Positions 35,466 to 44,180 of a DNA stretch of 64,000 nt are shown here, piece after piece (the stretch's first letter is position 1; each line of letters starts with the position of its first letter). The notes below the pieces were generated by a model, which searched no databases, was not told the origin of the DNA, and worked only from the letters and a program-made list of their open reading frames with translations. The position numbers and the translations under genes are program-made. Origin of the DNA: JASGIT01 sp047601665 (lineage in GTDB: Bacteria; Pseudomonadota; Gammaproteobacteria; Burkholderiales; Burkholderiaceae_C); contig JASGIT010000001.1 of NCBI GenBank assembly GCA_047601665.1, positions 1,860,001-1,924,000 on the forward strand, written 5' to 3'.

Positions 35466-38400
35466 ATGTCCACCCCTGCACCCTCCGATGCCCACGCCCT
35501 TTTTCGCCGGTTCGCCAGTGGCCCGGCCGACGTGACGGAGCTTCGGCAACGCATCACGCAAGCCTGTCGGCAGGATGAGCCGCAGGCCGTGGCGAGCCTG
35601 CTGGCGCAGGCCCGGATGCCCCAGGCCGCCGCGCAAGACGCCCATGCCCTGGCCCTGCGGCTGGCGCGGCAACTGCGCGAGCGCAAGAGTGCCGCGGGCC
35701 GCGCCGGCATCGTGCAGGGGCTGCTGCAGGAGTACGCGCTGTCCTCGCAGGAGGGCGTGGCGCTGATGTGCCTGGCCGAGGCGCTGCTGCGCATCCCCGA
35801 CAACGCCACGCGCGATGCGCTGATCCGCGACAAGATCGCCCACGGCCAGTGGCAGGAGCACGCGGGCCGCAGCCGCTCGCTGTTCGTCAACGCCGCCACC
35901 TGGGGCCTGCTGCTGACGGGCAAGCTGGTGTCCACGCACAGCGAGTCGTCGCTGTCTTCCATGCTCACGCGCCTGATCGGCAAGGGCGGCGAGCCGCTCA
36001 TCCGCAAGGGTGTGGACATGGCCATGCGCATGATGGGCGAGCAGTTCGTCACCGGCGAAACCATCCAGCAGGCGCTGGACCATGCGCGCGGCCTGGAGGC
36101 GCAGGGCTTCCGCTATTCCTACGACATGCTCGGCGAGGCCGCCATGACGGCCGAGGACGCCGACCGCTATCGCCAGTCCTACGAGCAGGCCATCCACGCG
36201 ATCGGCAAGGCATCCGCCGGGCGCGGCGTGTATGAAGGCCCCGGCATTTCCATCAAGCTCTCCGCCTTGCACCCGCGCTACAGCCGCGCCCAATACGACC
36301 GGGTCATGGACGAGCTGTACCCCGTGGTGCGCAGCCTGGCGCTGCTGGCCCGCCGCTACGACATCGGCCTGAACATCGACGCGGAAGAAGCCGACCGGCT
36401 GGAACTGTCGCTGGACCTGCTGGAGAAACTGTGCTTCGAGCCGGCGCTGGCAGGCTGGAACGGCATCGGCTTCGTGATCCAGGCCTACCAGAAGCGCTGC
36501 CCCCATGTGATCGACTACGTCATCGACCTCGCGCAGCGCAGCCGCCACCGCCTGATGATCCGCCTGGTCAAGGGCGCCTACTGGGACAGCGAGATCAAGC
36601 GCGCCCAGGTGGACGGGCAGGACGGCTTCCCGGTCTACACGCGCAAGGTCTACACCGACGTGTCGTACCTGGCCTGTGCGCGCAAGCTGCTGGCTGCGCC
36701 ACAGCAGATCTACCCGCAGTTCGCCACGCACAACGCGCACACCATGGCCGCCATCTACACGCTGGCCGACCCGGCCGCCTACCAGAGCGGCCAGTACGAA
36801 TTCCAGTGCCTGCACGGCATGGGCGAGCCGCTGTACGAACAGGTGGTGGGGCCGATGGGGAGGCCCTGCCGCATCTACGCGCCCGTGGGCACGCACGAGA
36901 CGCTGCTGGCCTATCTGGTGCGCCGCCTGCTGGAGAACGGCGCCAACACCTCGTTCGTGAACCGCATCGCCGACCCCTCCATCCCGCTGGAAGCGCTGGT
37001 GGAAGACCCGGTGGCCGCCGTGGAGCGCATGGCGCGGGAAGAGGGCGCCGTGGGCCTGCCGCACCCCTCGATTCCGGCCCCGGCCCGCCTGTACGGCCCG
37101 CAGCGCCGCAACTCCGAGGGCCTGGACCTCGCGAACGAGCACACCCTGGCAACGCTGGAAACCACGCTGCTGCAAAGCGCCGGCCAGGCGTGGACGGCAG
37201 AGCCGATGCTGGCGCAGCCCCCCGCCGAATCGGGTGGCGGCTGGGAGCCCGTGCGCAATCCGGCGGATCTGGGCGACGTCGTGGGCCAGGTGCGCCCGGC
37301 GGTGGCCGCGGAGGTGGATGCCGCCGTGCAGTCCGCAGAGGCATTCGCCAGCGCCTGGGCCGCCACGCCCGCCGCCCAGCGGGCCGAGGCGCTGGAGCGC
37401 GCCGCCGATCTGCTGCAAGATAGGCTGCCCCTGCTGCTCGGCCTGCTGGCGCGCGAAGCCGGCAAGACCTACGCCAACGGCGTGGCCGAAGTGCGCGAGG
37501 CCATCGACTTCCTACGCTTCTACGCGGCCCAGGCGCGCGCGGACTTCGGTGCGGCCACGCACCAGCCGCTGGGGCCGGTGCTGTGCATCAGCCCGTGGAA
37601 CTTCCCGCTGGCCATCTTCCTGGGCCAGATCGCTGCGGCGCTGGCGGCGGGCAACACGGTGCTGGCCAAGCCCGCCGAACAGACGCCGCTGATCGCCGCC
37701 GAGGCCGTGCGCCTGCTGCGCGAGGGCGGCATTCCCGCCGCCGCCATCCAGCTCCTGCCGGGCGATGGCGCCACCGTGGGCGCGCGCCTGGTGGCCGATG
37801 CGCGCGTGCAGGCCGTGATGTTCACGGGCTCGACCGAGGTGGCCCGCATCCTGCAGCGCACGCTGGCGCAGCGCCTGGGCCCCACGGGCGCGCCCATCCC
37901 GCTGATCGCCGAGACGGGCGGCCAGAACGCCATGGTCGTGGACTCCTCGGCCCTGGTGGAGCAGGTGGTCGCGGACGTGATGGCCTCCGCCTTCGACAGC
38001 GCGGGCCAGCGCTGCTCGGCGCTGCGCGTGCTCTGCGTGCAGGAGGACGTGGCCGACCGCCTGCTGCACATGCTGCGCGGCGCGATGGCCGAGGCCACGG
38101 TCGGCAACCCCGCGGCCCTGCGCACCGACGTCGGCCCCGTCATCGACGCCGAGGCGCGCGATGGCATCGAGGCCCACGTGCAGGCCCTGCAATCGCGCGG
38201 CCGCCGCGTATACCGGCTGGGGCGATGCGATGCGGCGCAACTGGAGCGCGGCACCTACGTCATGCCCACGCTGATCGAGCTGAACGGCATCGATGAACTG
38301 AAGCGCGAAGTCTTCGGCCCGGTGCTGCACGTGGTGCGCTACCGGCGCGACCAACTGGGCGCGCTGATGGCGCAGATCGCGGCCACGGGCTACGGCCTGA

Positions 38401-39215
38401 CCATGGGCATTCACACGCGCATCGACGAAACCATCGCCCAGGTGGTGGCGCAATCGCATGTGGGCAACCTGTACGTCAACCGCAACATGGTCGGCGCCGT
38501 GGTGGGCGTGCAGCCGTTCGGCGGCGAAGGGCTCTCGGGCACCGGACCCAAGGCCGGCGGGCCGCTGTACCTGTACCGCCTGCTCGCCACCCGCCCGCGG
38601 GACGTGCTGGCCCGCGCGGGCGCGCTGGCCCTGCCGGGCTCCGTGGAGCAGGGGGAAGCGCCTGCGGCCCCGGCCTTCGCGTCCCTGGCGGCGTGGCTGG
38701 CACAGCACCGCAGCCACCTGGCGGCCCCATGCCAGGCGCTGCTGCAGGCGGCGGGCGAGCGCCGCGCCAGGAGCCTCATGGGGCCGACCGGCGAGCAGAA
38801 CGTCTACTCCCTCCTCCCGCGCGAAGCGGCGCTGTGCGTGGCGGAGAACGAGGATGCGCTGCTCTTCCAGCTGGCGGGCGTGCTGGCCGTGGGCAGCCGC
38901 GCCATCTGGCCGCTGAGCGCCGCGACACGGGCATTGCAGGCGGGCCTGCCGCTGGACGTTCAGGAACGGGTCGCGCTGGCCAGCGACTGGAGTGCGCCCG
39001 GCGTGCGGTTCGACGTCGCCCTGCACCAGGGCAGCCGGGCGGGCCTGCTGGATCTGTGCGCCCGCCTGGCCACCCGCGAGGGGCCGATCGTGAGCGTGCG
39101 CCGCTTCGAGGCCGACGGCGGCGAAGCGCCGCTGGAGGCGCTGGTGGCCGAGCGCTCGGTCAGCACCAACACGGCGGCGGCGGGCGGCAACGCGAGCCTG
39201 ATGACCATCGCGTGA
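35466..39215 (+). CDS. putA: Bifunctional proline dehydrogenase / glutamate-semialdehyde dehydrogenase
   Basis: 1249 residues. Oxidises proline to glutamate in two steps with FAD and NAD. The PRODH barrel shows YEGPGISIKLSALHPRY (about 255), RLVKGAYWDSEIKRAQ (about 364) and RRLLENGANTSFVNR (about 483). The aldehyde dehydrogenase half shows ISPWNFPLAIFLGQIAAALA (about 705), FTGSTEVAR, ETGGQNAMVVD with the general-base Glu, and the catalytic Cys in GQRCSALRVL (about 850). A C-terminal domain ends ERSVSTNTAAAGGNASLMTI. There is no N-terminal ribbon-helix-helix, so unlike E. coli PutA it should not repress itself; the divergent AsnC-type gene fits as regulator. ATG 35466 starts the normal N-terminus. 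Confidence 0.96.
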   Translation: MSTPAPSDAHALFRRFASGPADVTELRQRITQACRQDEPQAVASLLAQARMPQAAAQDAHALALRLARQLRERKSAAGRAGIVQGLLQEYALSSQEGVALMCLAEALLRIPDNATRDALIRDKIAHGQWQEHAGRSRSLFVNAATWGLLLTGKLVSTHSESSLSSMLTRLIGKGGEPLIRKGVDMAMRMMGEQFVTGETIQQALDHARGLEAQGFRYSYDMLGEAAMTAEDADRYRQSYEQAIHAIGKASAGRGVYEGPGISIKLSALHPRYSRAQYDRVMDELYPVVRSLALLARRYDIGLNIDAEEADRLELSLDLLEKLCFEPALAGWNGIGFVIQAYQKRCPHVIDYVIDLAQRSRHRLMIRLVKGAYWDSEIKRAQVDGQDGFPVYTRKVYTDVSYLACARKLLAAPQQIYPQFATHNAHTMAAIYTLADPAAYQSGQYEFQCLHGMGEPLYEQVVGPMGRPCRIYAPVGTHETLLAYLVRRLLENGANTSFVNRIADPSIPLEALVEDPVAAVERMAREEGAVGLPHPSIPAPARLYGPQRRNSEGLDLANEHTLATLETTLLQSAGQAWTAEPMLAQPPAESGGGWEPVRNPADLGDVVGQVRPAVAAEVDAAVQSAEAFASAWAATPAAQRAEALERAADLLQDRLPLLLGLLAREAGKTYANGVAEVREAIDFLRFYAAQARADFGAATHQPLGPVLCISPWNFPLAIFLGQIAAALAAGNTVLAKPAEQTPLIAAEAVRLLREGGIPAAAIQLLPGDGATVGARLVADARVQAVMFTGSTEVARILQRTLAQRLGPTGAPIPLIAETGGQNAMVVDSSALVEQVVADVMASAFDSAGQRCSALRVLCVQEDVADRLLHMLRGAMAEATVGNPAALRTDVGPVIDAEARDGIEAHVQALQSRGRRVYRLGRCDAAQLERGTYVMPTLIELNGIDELKREVFGPVLHVVRYRRDQLGALMAQIAATGYGLTMGIHTRIDETIAQVVAQSHVGNLYVNRNMVGAVVGVQPFGGEGLSGTGPKAGGPLYLYRLLATRPRDVLARAGALALPGSVEQGEAPAAPAFASLAAWLAQHRSHLAAPCQALLQAAGERRARSLMGPTGEQNVYSLLPREAALCVAENEDALLFQLAGVLAVGSRAIWPLSAATRALQAGLPLDVQERVALASDWSAPGVRFDVALHQGSRAGLLDLCARLATREGPIVSVRRFEADGGEAPLEALVAERSVSTNTAAAGGNASLMTIA

Positions 39216-39234
39216 AAACCCGCTTCATCGCGGG
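39215..39234 (-). terminator. Possible terminator overlapping the HD-GYP stop codon
   Basis: On the minus strand CCCGC and GCGGG pair around a loop that contains the TGA stop of the HD-GYP gene, followed by TTTT. The stem has only five pairs, so it is weak. It lies in the 9-base gap between convergent putA and the HD-GYP gene. Confidence 0.35.
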
Positions 39235-40460
39235 CGCGGCAGCCCCGACCAGAGTTCGTCCACGTCCGCGAAGCTCCACCGCGCCGGGTCTTCGCGCGCG
39301 ACGATCTTGTCCTGGCAGCGCGGCGACGCCAGGTCGACGATGGCGGGCGTGATGCGCCGCCCCGTCCTGGTCGAGAAGAACACCTTCACCTGCGGCGTAA
39401 GCAGCGCGCCCTCGTTCTGCCCGGTCACCACGCCGATGCGCTCCGACGCCAGCCGCACCAGCGCGCCCACGGGGTAGATGCCCAGGCTTTTCACGAAAGC
39501 GTGGAACAGGCGCTCGTCCAGGTGGCTGCGCACCCACTCGGCCATGCGGCGCAGGGCTTCGGCGGGGTCCCAGCCGCGCTTGTAGGGGCGGTCGGAGGTG
39601 ATGGCGTCGTACACGTCGCAGATCGCCGCCATGCGCGCCAGCACGCTGATCTGCTCGCCCTTCAGGCGATGGGGGTAGCCGGTGCCGTCCATCTTCTCGT
39701 GGTGGTGCAGGCAGGCGTCGAGCACCTGGGGGTGCACGCCAGCGCCTTGCAGCAGCGCGTGCCCGGCGGCGCAGTGGGTGCGCACCACGTCGAACTCCTC
39801 GTCGGTGAGCTTGCCGGGCTTGTTCAGGATCTCCTGCGGCACGGTCGCCTTGCCCAGGTCGTGCAGCAGGCCCGCCATGCCCGCGATGCGCATCGCCGCC
39901 TCGTCCATGCCCATCTGCCGCGCCAGCGCCACCATCAGCGCGCACACGGCTACCGAGTGCATGTAGGTGTAGTCGTCCGCCTTCTTCAGCCGCGCCAGGC
40001 TGACCAGGGCGCTGGGGTTGCGCGTGACCGAGTCCGAAATCTCCTCCACCAGCTCGCGCGCGGTGCCGGAGTCCAGCGCGCGGCCCATGCGCGCCTCGTT
40101 GAACATGGCCTCCACGGCCGCCTTGGCGTGCGCGCAGATGGTGACGGCGAGGCGCAGTTCCTGCTCCATGCCCACGGGCGCGGTGCTGCGCCGGCGGGCA
40201 GGGGGCTGCGCGGGGCGCGCTGGAGCCGGAGCCGGGGCCGGAGAGGGCGCGGCCTCGGCCAGCGCCTCGCCGGCCGCGTCCAGCCCCTGGGACGTGTCGA
40301 TCCACACCTCCTCCATGCCCGCCGCGCGGATGCGGGCCAGGTCCTCGGGGTCGTCGAGCAGAAATTGCTTGCGCCAGAACGGGTGCGCAAGCCACGGGCC
40401 GCAGAATTCGTGCAGGAACATGCCCAGGGTGAGTTGCTGGACACTGATGCGCTTGAGCAT
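39225..40460 (-). CDS. HD-GYP domain cyclic-di-GMP phosphodiesterase with N-terminal DUF3391
   Basis: 411 residues. N-terminal DUF3391 region (MLKRISVQQLTLGMFLHEFCGPW to about 60), then an Ala/Pro linker (68-95), then the HD-GYP domain. Catalytic motifs: LLHDLGKATVP with H200-D201, HHHEKMDGTGYP (252-263) with the GYP signature, and CDVYDAITSDRPYK. All metal-site residues I can check are present, so it should degrade c-di-GMP to pGpG or GMP. It is divergent from recG and shares about 50 bases with it. A diguanylate cyclase/phosphodiesterase is encoded 8 kb away. Confidence 0.92.
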   Translation of the reverse strand: MLKRISVQQLTLGMFLHEFCGPWLAHPFWRKQFLLDDPEDLARIRAAGMEEVWIDTSQGLDAAGEALAEAAPSPAPAPAPARPAQPPARRRSTAPVGMEQELRLAVTICAHAKAAVEAMFNEARMGRALDSGTARELVEEISDSVTRNPSALVSLARLKKADDYTYMHSVAVCALMVALARQMGMDEAAMRIAGMAGLLHDLGKATVPQEILNKPGKLTDEEFDVVRTHCAAGHALLQGAGVHPQVLDACLHHHEKMDGTGYPHRLKGEQISVLARMAAICDVYDAITSDRPYKRGWDPAEALRRMAEWVRSHLDERLFHAFVKSLGIYPVGALVRLASERIGVVTGQNEGALLTPQVKVFFSTRTGRRITPAIVDLASPRCQDKIVAREDPARWSFADVDELWSGLPRPR

Positions 40461-40510
40461 GGGGGAGTGGCAGGCGTGTAACAGTGGCTTTACATGGTAG
40501 CCTTTTTGTC

Positions 40511-42619
40511 GTGCCCCGAACTGTTTCCCCTGCCTCCAAAACTCCGGCCAAGGCCACGCCCAGCCCCGCGCGCAAGGCGCTGGAAAAGCTCGGCCTCACG
40601 CGCGACATCGACCTCGCCCTGCACCTGCCGCTGCGCTACGAGGACGAAACCCGCATCACCCCCCTGCGCAACGCGCGCGAGGGCGACACGGTGCAGATCG
40701 AGGCCACCGTGACCGCCAGCGAGGTGCAATTGCACCCGCGCCGCCAGTTGCGCGTGGAGGTGGACGACGGTTCCGGCACCTGCGAACTGCGCTTTTTCAG
40801 CTTCTACCCCTCGCACCAGAAGACCCTGGCCGTGGGCCAGCGCGTGCGCGTGCGCGGCGAGGTCAAGGGCGGTTTCTGGGGGCGGCAGATGCTGCACCCG
40901 GCCTTCAAGACGGCGGGCGGCGAACTGCCCCAGGCGCTCACGCCCGTCTACCCCACGACGGCGCAACTGCCCCAGGCATACCTGCGCCGCGCCATCGCCG
41001 GCGCCCTGCTGCGCGCCCCCCTGGGCGAAACGCTGCCGCCCGACGGTCTTTATAGCCAAATCGGCCTCCAGCCCTTGTGGAATCTGCGCGAGGCGCTCAC
41101 TTTTTTGCACCACCCCGCGCCCGACGTGGCGCTGGCCACGCTGGAAGACCACAGCCACCCCGCATGGCAGCGGCTCAAGGCCGAGGAACTGCTGGCGCAG
41201 CAGTTGTCGCAACTCACCGCCAAGCGTGAACGCGGCAGGCTGCGCGCCCCCGTGCTGCCTGCGCGGCAGGGCGCCGCGCTGGCGCTGCACGAGCAGTTGC
41301 TGGCCGTGCTGCCCTTCCAGCTCACCGCCGCCCAGCGCCGCGTGTGCGAGGAAATCGCGGGCGACCTGGCGCAGGCCCAGCCCATGCACCGCCTGCTGCA
41401 GGGCGACGTGGGCTCGGGCAAGACCGTGGTGGCGGCGCTCTCGGCCCTCATCGCCATCGGCGCGGGCTGGCAATGCGCGCTGATGGCTCCGACCGAAATC
41501 CTGGCCGAGCAGCACTTCGGCAAGCTCGTGGGCTGGCTCGAACCCTTGCTCGCGCCGCTGGGCAAGAAGGTGGCATGGCTCGCGGGCGCGCAGAAGAAGA
41601 AGGAGCGCGCCGCCATGCTCGCGCTGGTGGAAAGCGGCGAGGCCGCGCTGGTCGTGGGCACGCACGCCGTTATCCAGGAGCAGGTGAAATTCGCGCGCCT
41701 GGGGCTGGCCGTGATCGACGAGCAGCACCGTTTCGGCGTGGCCCAGCGCCTGGCGCTGCGGAACAAACTGGCTGCACAGGGCCTGGAGCCGCACCTGCTG
41801 ATGATGAGCGCCACCCCTATCCCGCGCACCCTGGCGATGAGCTACTACGCCGATCTCGACGTCTCCACCATCGACGAACTGCCCCCGGGCCGCACGCCCA
41901 TCGTCACCAAGCTGATCGCCGACAGCCGCAAGCACGAGGTGGTGGAGCGCATCGCCGCCCAGGTGGCCGCGGGGCGGCAGGTCTACTGGGTGTGCCCGCT
42001 GATCGAGGAAAGCGAGGCGCTGGATCTATCGAACGCCACCGCCGCCCACGCCGAACTCAGCGAGGCCCTGCCCGGCGTGCTCGTCGGCCTGCTGCACTCG
42101 CGCATGGCGTCCGCCGAGAAGAAGGCGGTGATGGACCTGTTCACCAGCGGCGCGATGGGCCTGCTGGTCTCCACCACCGTGATCGAGGTGGGCGTGGACG
42201 TGCCCAACGCCTCGCTCATGGTCATCGAACATGCCGAGCGCTTCGGCCTCTCGCAACTGCACCAGCTGCGGGGGCGCGTGGGGCGCGGCGCGGCGGCGTC
42301 GGCCTGCGTGCTGCTGTATTCGACGGGCGAAAGCGGCCGCCTGGGCGAGACGGCGCGCGAGCGGCTGCGCGCCATGGCCGAAACGAACGACGGCTTCGAG
42401 ATCGCCCGGCGCGACCTGGAACTGCGCGGCCCGGGCGAATTCCTGGGCGCGCGCCAGTCGGGCGCGCCGCTGCTGCGCTTCGCCGACCTGGAGACCGACG
42501 GCGCGCTGCTCGCCTGGGCGCGCGAACTGGCGCCGCTGATGCTCGACCGCCATCCGCACCTCGCCCGCCAGCACGTGGAGCGCTGGCTGGGCGGGCGGGC
42601 CGACTACCTCAAGGCGTGA
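40511..42619 (+). CDS. recG: ATP-dependent DNA helicase RecG
   Basis: About 702 residues. Remodels stalled replication forks and branched DNA. The wedge (OB) domain lies in the first 200 residues. Motor motifs: LLQGDVGSGKTVVAALSAL (Walker A, about 297-315), DEQHRFGVAQRLAL (the RecG DEQH box), MSATPIPRTLAMSYYADLD, VSTTVIEVGVDVPNASLMVIEHAERFGLSQLHQLRGRVGRG. GTG 40511 is used; GTG 40484 is also possible and neither has a good ribosome site. Codons for about DGLYSQIGLQPLW (residues 178-190) lie in a part copy of the genomic repeat. Confidence 0.95.
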   Translation: MPRTVSPASKTPAKATPSPARKALEKLGLTRDIDLALHLPLRYEDETRITPLRNAREGDTVQIEATVTASEVQLHPRRQLRVEVDDGSGTCELRFFSFYPSHQKTLAVGQRVRVRGEVKGGFWGRQMLHPAFKTAGGELPQALTPVYPTTAQLPQAYLRRAIAGALLRAPLGETLPPDGLYSQIGLQPLWNLREALTFLHHPAPDVALATLEDHSHPAWQRLKAEELLAQQLSQLTAKRERGRLRAPVLPARQGAALALHEQLLAVLPFQLTAAQRRVCEEIAGDLAQAQPMHRLLQGDVGSGKTVVAALSALIAIGAGWQCALMAPTEILAEQHFGKLVGWLEPLLAPLGKKVAWLAGAQKKKERAAMLALVESGEAALVVGTHAVIQEQVKFARLGLAVIDEQHRFGVAQRLALRNKLAAQGLEPHLLMMSATPIPRTLAMSYYADLDVSTIDELPPGRTPIVTKLIADSRKHEVVERIAAQVAAGRQVYWVCPLIEESEALDLSNATAAHAELSEALPGVLVGLLHSRMASAEKKAVMDLFTSGAMGLLVSTTVIEVGVDVPNASLMVIEHAERFGLSQLHQLRGRVGRGAAASACVLLYSTGESGRLGETARERLRAMAETNDGFEIARRDLELRGPGEFLGARQSGAPLLRFADLETDGALLAWARELAPLMLDRHPHLARQHVERWLGGRADYLKA
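41049..41080 (-). repeat. Part copy of the palindromic repeat inside recG
   Basis: Read on the minus strand it gives AAGGGCTGGAGGCC, ATTTGGCTATAAA, matching the right half of the repeat (AAGCGCTGGAGGCC..TTTGACT). It is open in the recG frame. Shorter and more decayed than the other copies. Confidence 0.5.
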
Positions 42620-42631
42620 GCAAGCCTCGCA

Positions 42632-44065
42632 TCAGGGCTGGCGCACGATGCCCGGCAGCGCCCAGCGGCCATCGGTGGCCTCGGCGTGCGGCTGATACAG
42701 GCGCATGGTCGCGCTGAACGGGCCGGGGGCGGCGGGCAGCCAGTTCGACTCCTTGTCCTTGCCGGGAGACTCGCGCTGGATGTAGATGTCCAGCGAACCG
42801 TCGGCGTTGAAGGCCAGCTTGTCGCGGTCGCCGATGGCGTAGCGGTTGATCGGGTTGCTGGTGAAGAACTGGTCCGCGCCATACATGGTGAGCGACCAGA
42901 AGGCGTCCACCGGCGGCACCTGGTTCTTGTCGAGGTGCAGCACGTAGCGCTCGGTGCCGGTCAGCGGCTTGCCGTCCTTGTCGGTGATGGCGGTGACGTA
43001 GATGGCCTCTTCGGGCGGCAGGGCGCCCAGGCCGCCGTAGCCGATGAAGGCGCGGAACAGGTAGTCGGTGCCGTAGACACCGAGCTTGGCCTGCGCCACG
43101 CTCCAGCCCTCGCGCCGCGTGTAGCGGTAGCGCCCGCGCTCGAGGATGCGCTTGAGCGCATCCGGCGCGGCGCGCGCCAGGCCGCGCTGCACGGCGGGGT
43201 CGGCCTTGGCCAGGTCGAAGCTCTTGCCGGCCACCAGGCCCAGGCGCTCCATGCGCAGCAGCATCGCGTAGTCGGCGGCGTGCGGCGGGTTGTGCTTCAG
43301 CGCTTCGGCGAAGAGGGCGAAGAAGGCGTCGGGCTGCAGGCGCGCCACCTGCGCCACCGGCGGCGTCTGCATGTCGATGGCCGGGTTCACGCGGCCGGCC
43401 GGCGGCACGTAGCCCTTCTTGCCCCAGCCGGACAGCGGCGTCGCCGTCAGCTCCTTCTGCCACTCATGCACCTGGGGGTAGTCGTCCGGCCCGTTGGTCT
43501 GCAGCCGGCCGACGATCCAGCCCTTCTCGGTGGGACTCACGATCTTGCGCACGCCGGCCGGCAGCTTGCCCTGCCAGTGCGGGCCGACCAGCGCCCAGGC
43601 GCCCGTGGCCCGGCCGGTGGTGCTGGTGCCCAGGGTGGCGAACACGTCGGTCCACTGGTCCATGAAGGGCACCACGAAATAGCGGCCGCCGGTGTCGGGC
43701 AGCGAGATCACCAGGGGCTCGCGGCCCACGTCGTACCAGAGGAAGGAGTAGAGCGTATCGGCGTTGGGGCGCACCACGTCCTTGAACGTGGCGTCGGGGA
43801 AGGCCGCGCCGTGCGTGAACTGGTTGACCGGCGCGCGCAGCTTCGCGCTGTCGGGCTGGGCCACGTTGGTGGTGACCTGGCGCGACACCTCCATCAGCAC
43901 CAGTGGGTAGGCGTAGGTATAGGCGTCCACGCCGATCTCGTAGGCCTCGGCCTCGGTGAGCGGCGGCGCTGCCGCCGCGTGCGCCGCCGGCGCACCGGCC
44001 GTTACGCCCAGCAGCAACAGGCCGGGCAGCCACTGGCGCAGGCCAGACAGGAAAGTCAGGTTCAC
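42632..44065 (-). CDS. Exported DUF1254/DUF1214 protein, copy 1
   Basis: 477 residues. Signal peptide (FLSGLRQWLPGLLLLGVTAG, then AHA at about residue 30), so it is probably periplasmic. The DUF1254 part starts LTEAEAYEIGVDAYTYAYPLVLMEVSR; RPNADTLYSFLWYDVGREPLVISLPDTGGRYFVVPFMDQWTDVF follows. The DUF1214 part near the end has VPPVDAFWSLTMYGADQFF and NPINRYAIGDRDKL. No enzyme activity is known to me for this family. GTG 44065 has AAGGAG just upstream. It and copy 2 differ at many positions, so the duplication is not recent. Confidence 0.87.
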   Translation of the reverse strand: MNLTFLSGLRQWLPGLLLLGVTAGAPAAHAAAAPPLTEAEAYEIGVDAYTYAYPLVLMEVSRQVTTNVAQPDSAKLRAPVNQFTHGAAFPDATFKDVVRPNADTLYSFLWYDVGREPLVISLPDTGGRYFVVPFMDQWTDVFATLGTSTTGRATGAWALVGPHWQGKLPAGVRKIVSPTEKGWIVGRLQTNGPDDYPQVHEWQKELTATPLSGWGKKGYVPPAGRVNPAIDMQTPPVAQVARLQPDAFFALFAEALKHNPPHAADYAMLLRMERLGLVAGKSFDLAKADPAVQRGLARAAPDALKRILERGRYRYTRREGWSVAQAKLGVYGTDYLFRAFIGYGGLGALPPEEAIYVTAITDKDGKPLTGTERYVLHLDKNQVPPVDAFWSLTMYGADQFFTSNPINRYAIGDRDKLAFNADGSLDIYIQRESPGKDKESNWLPAAPGPFSATMRLYQPHAEATDGRWALPGIVRQP

Positions 44066-44180
44066 ATCGGTCTCCTTGGTTGGTATAGGGGGCTGCACGC
44101 TATCACGGGCACATCGGGGCTGTCTTTCAGGTTTTTGACATTCGGGAGCCTGACCGGGCGGGCTCTTCCCCAAGGCGTGA

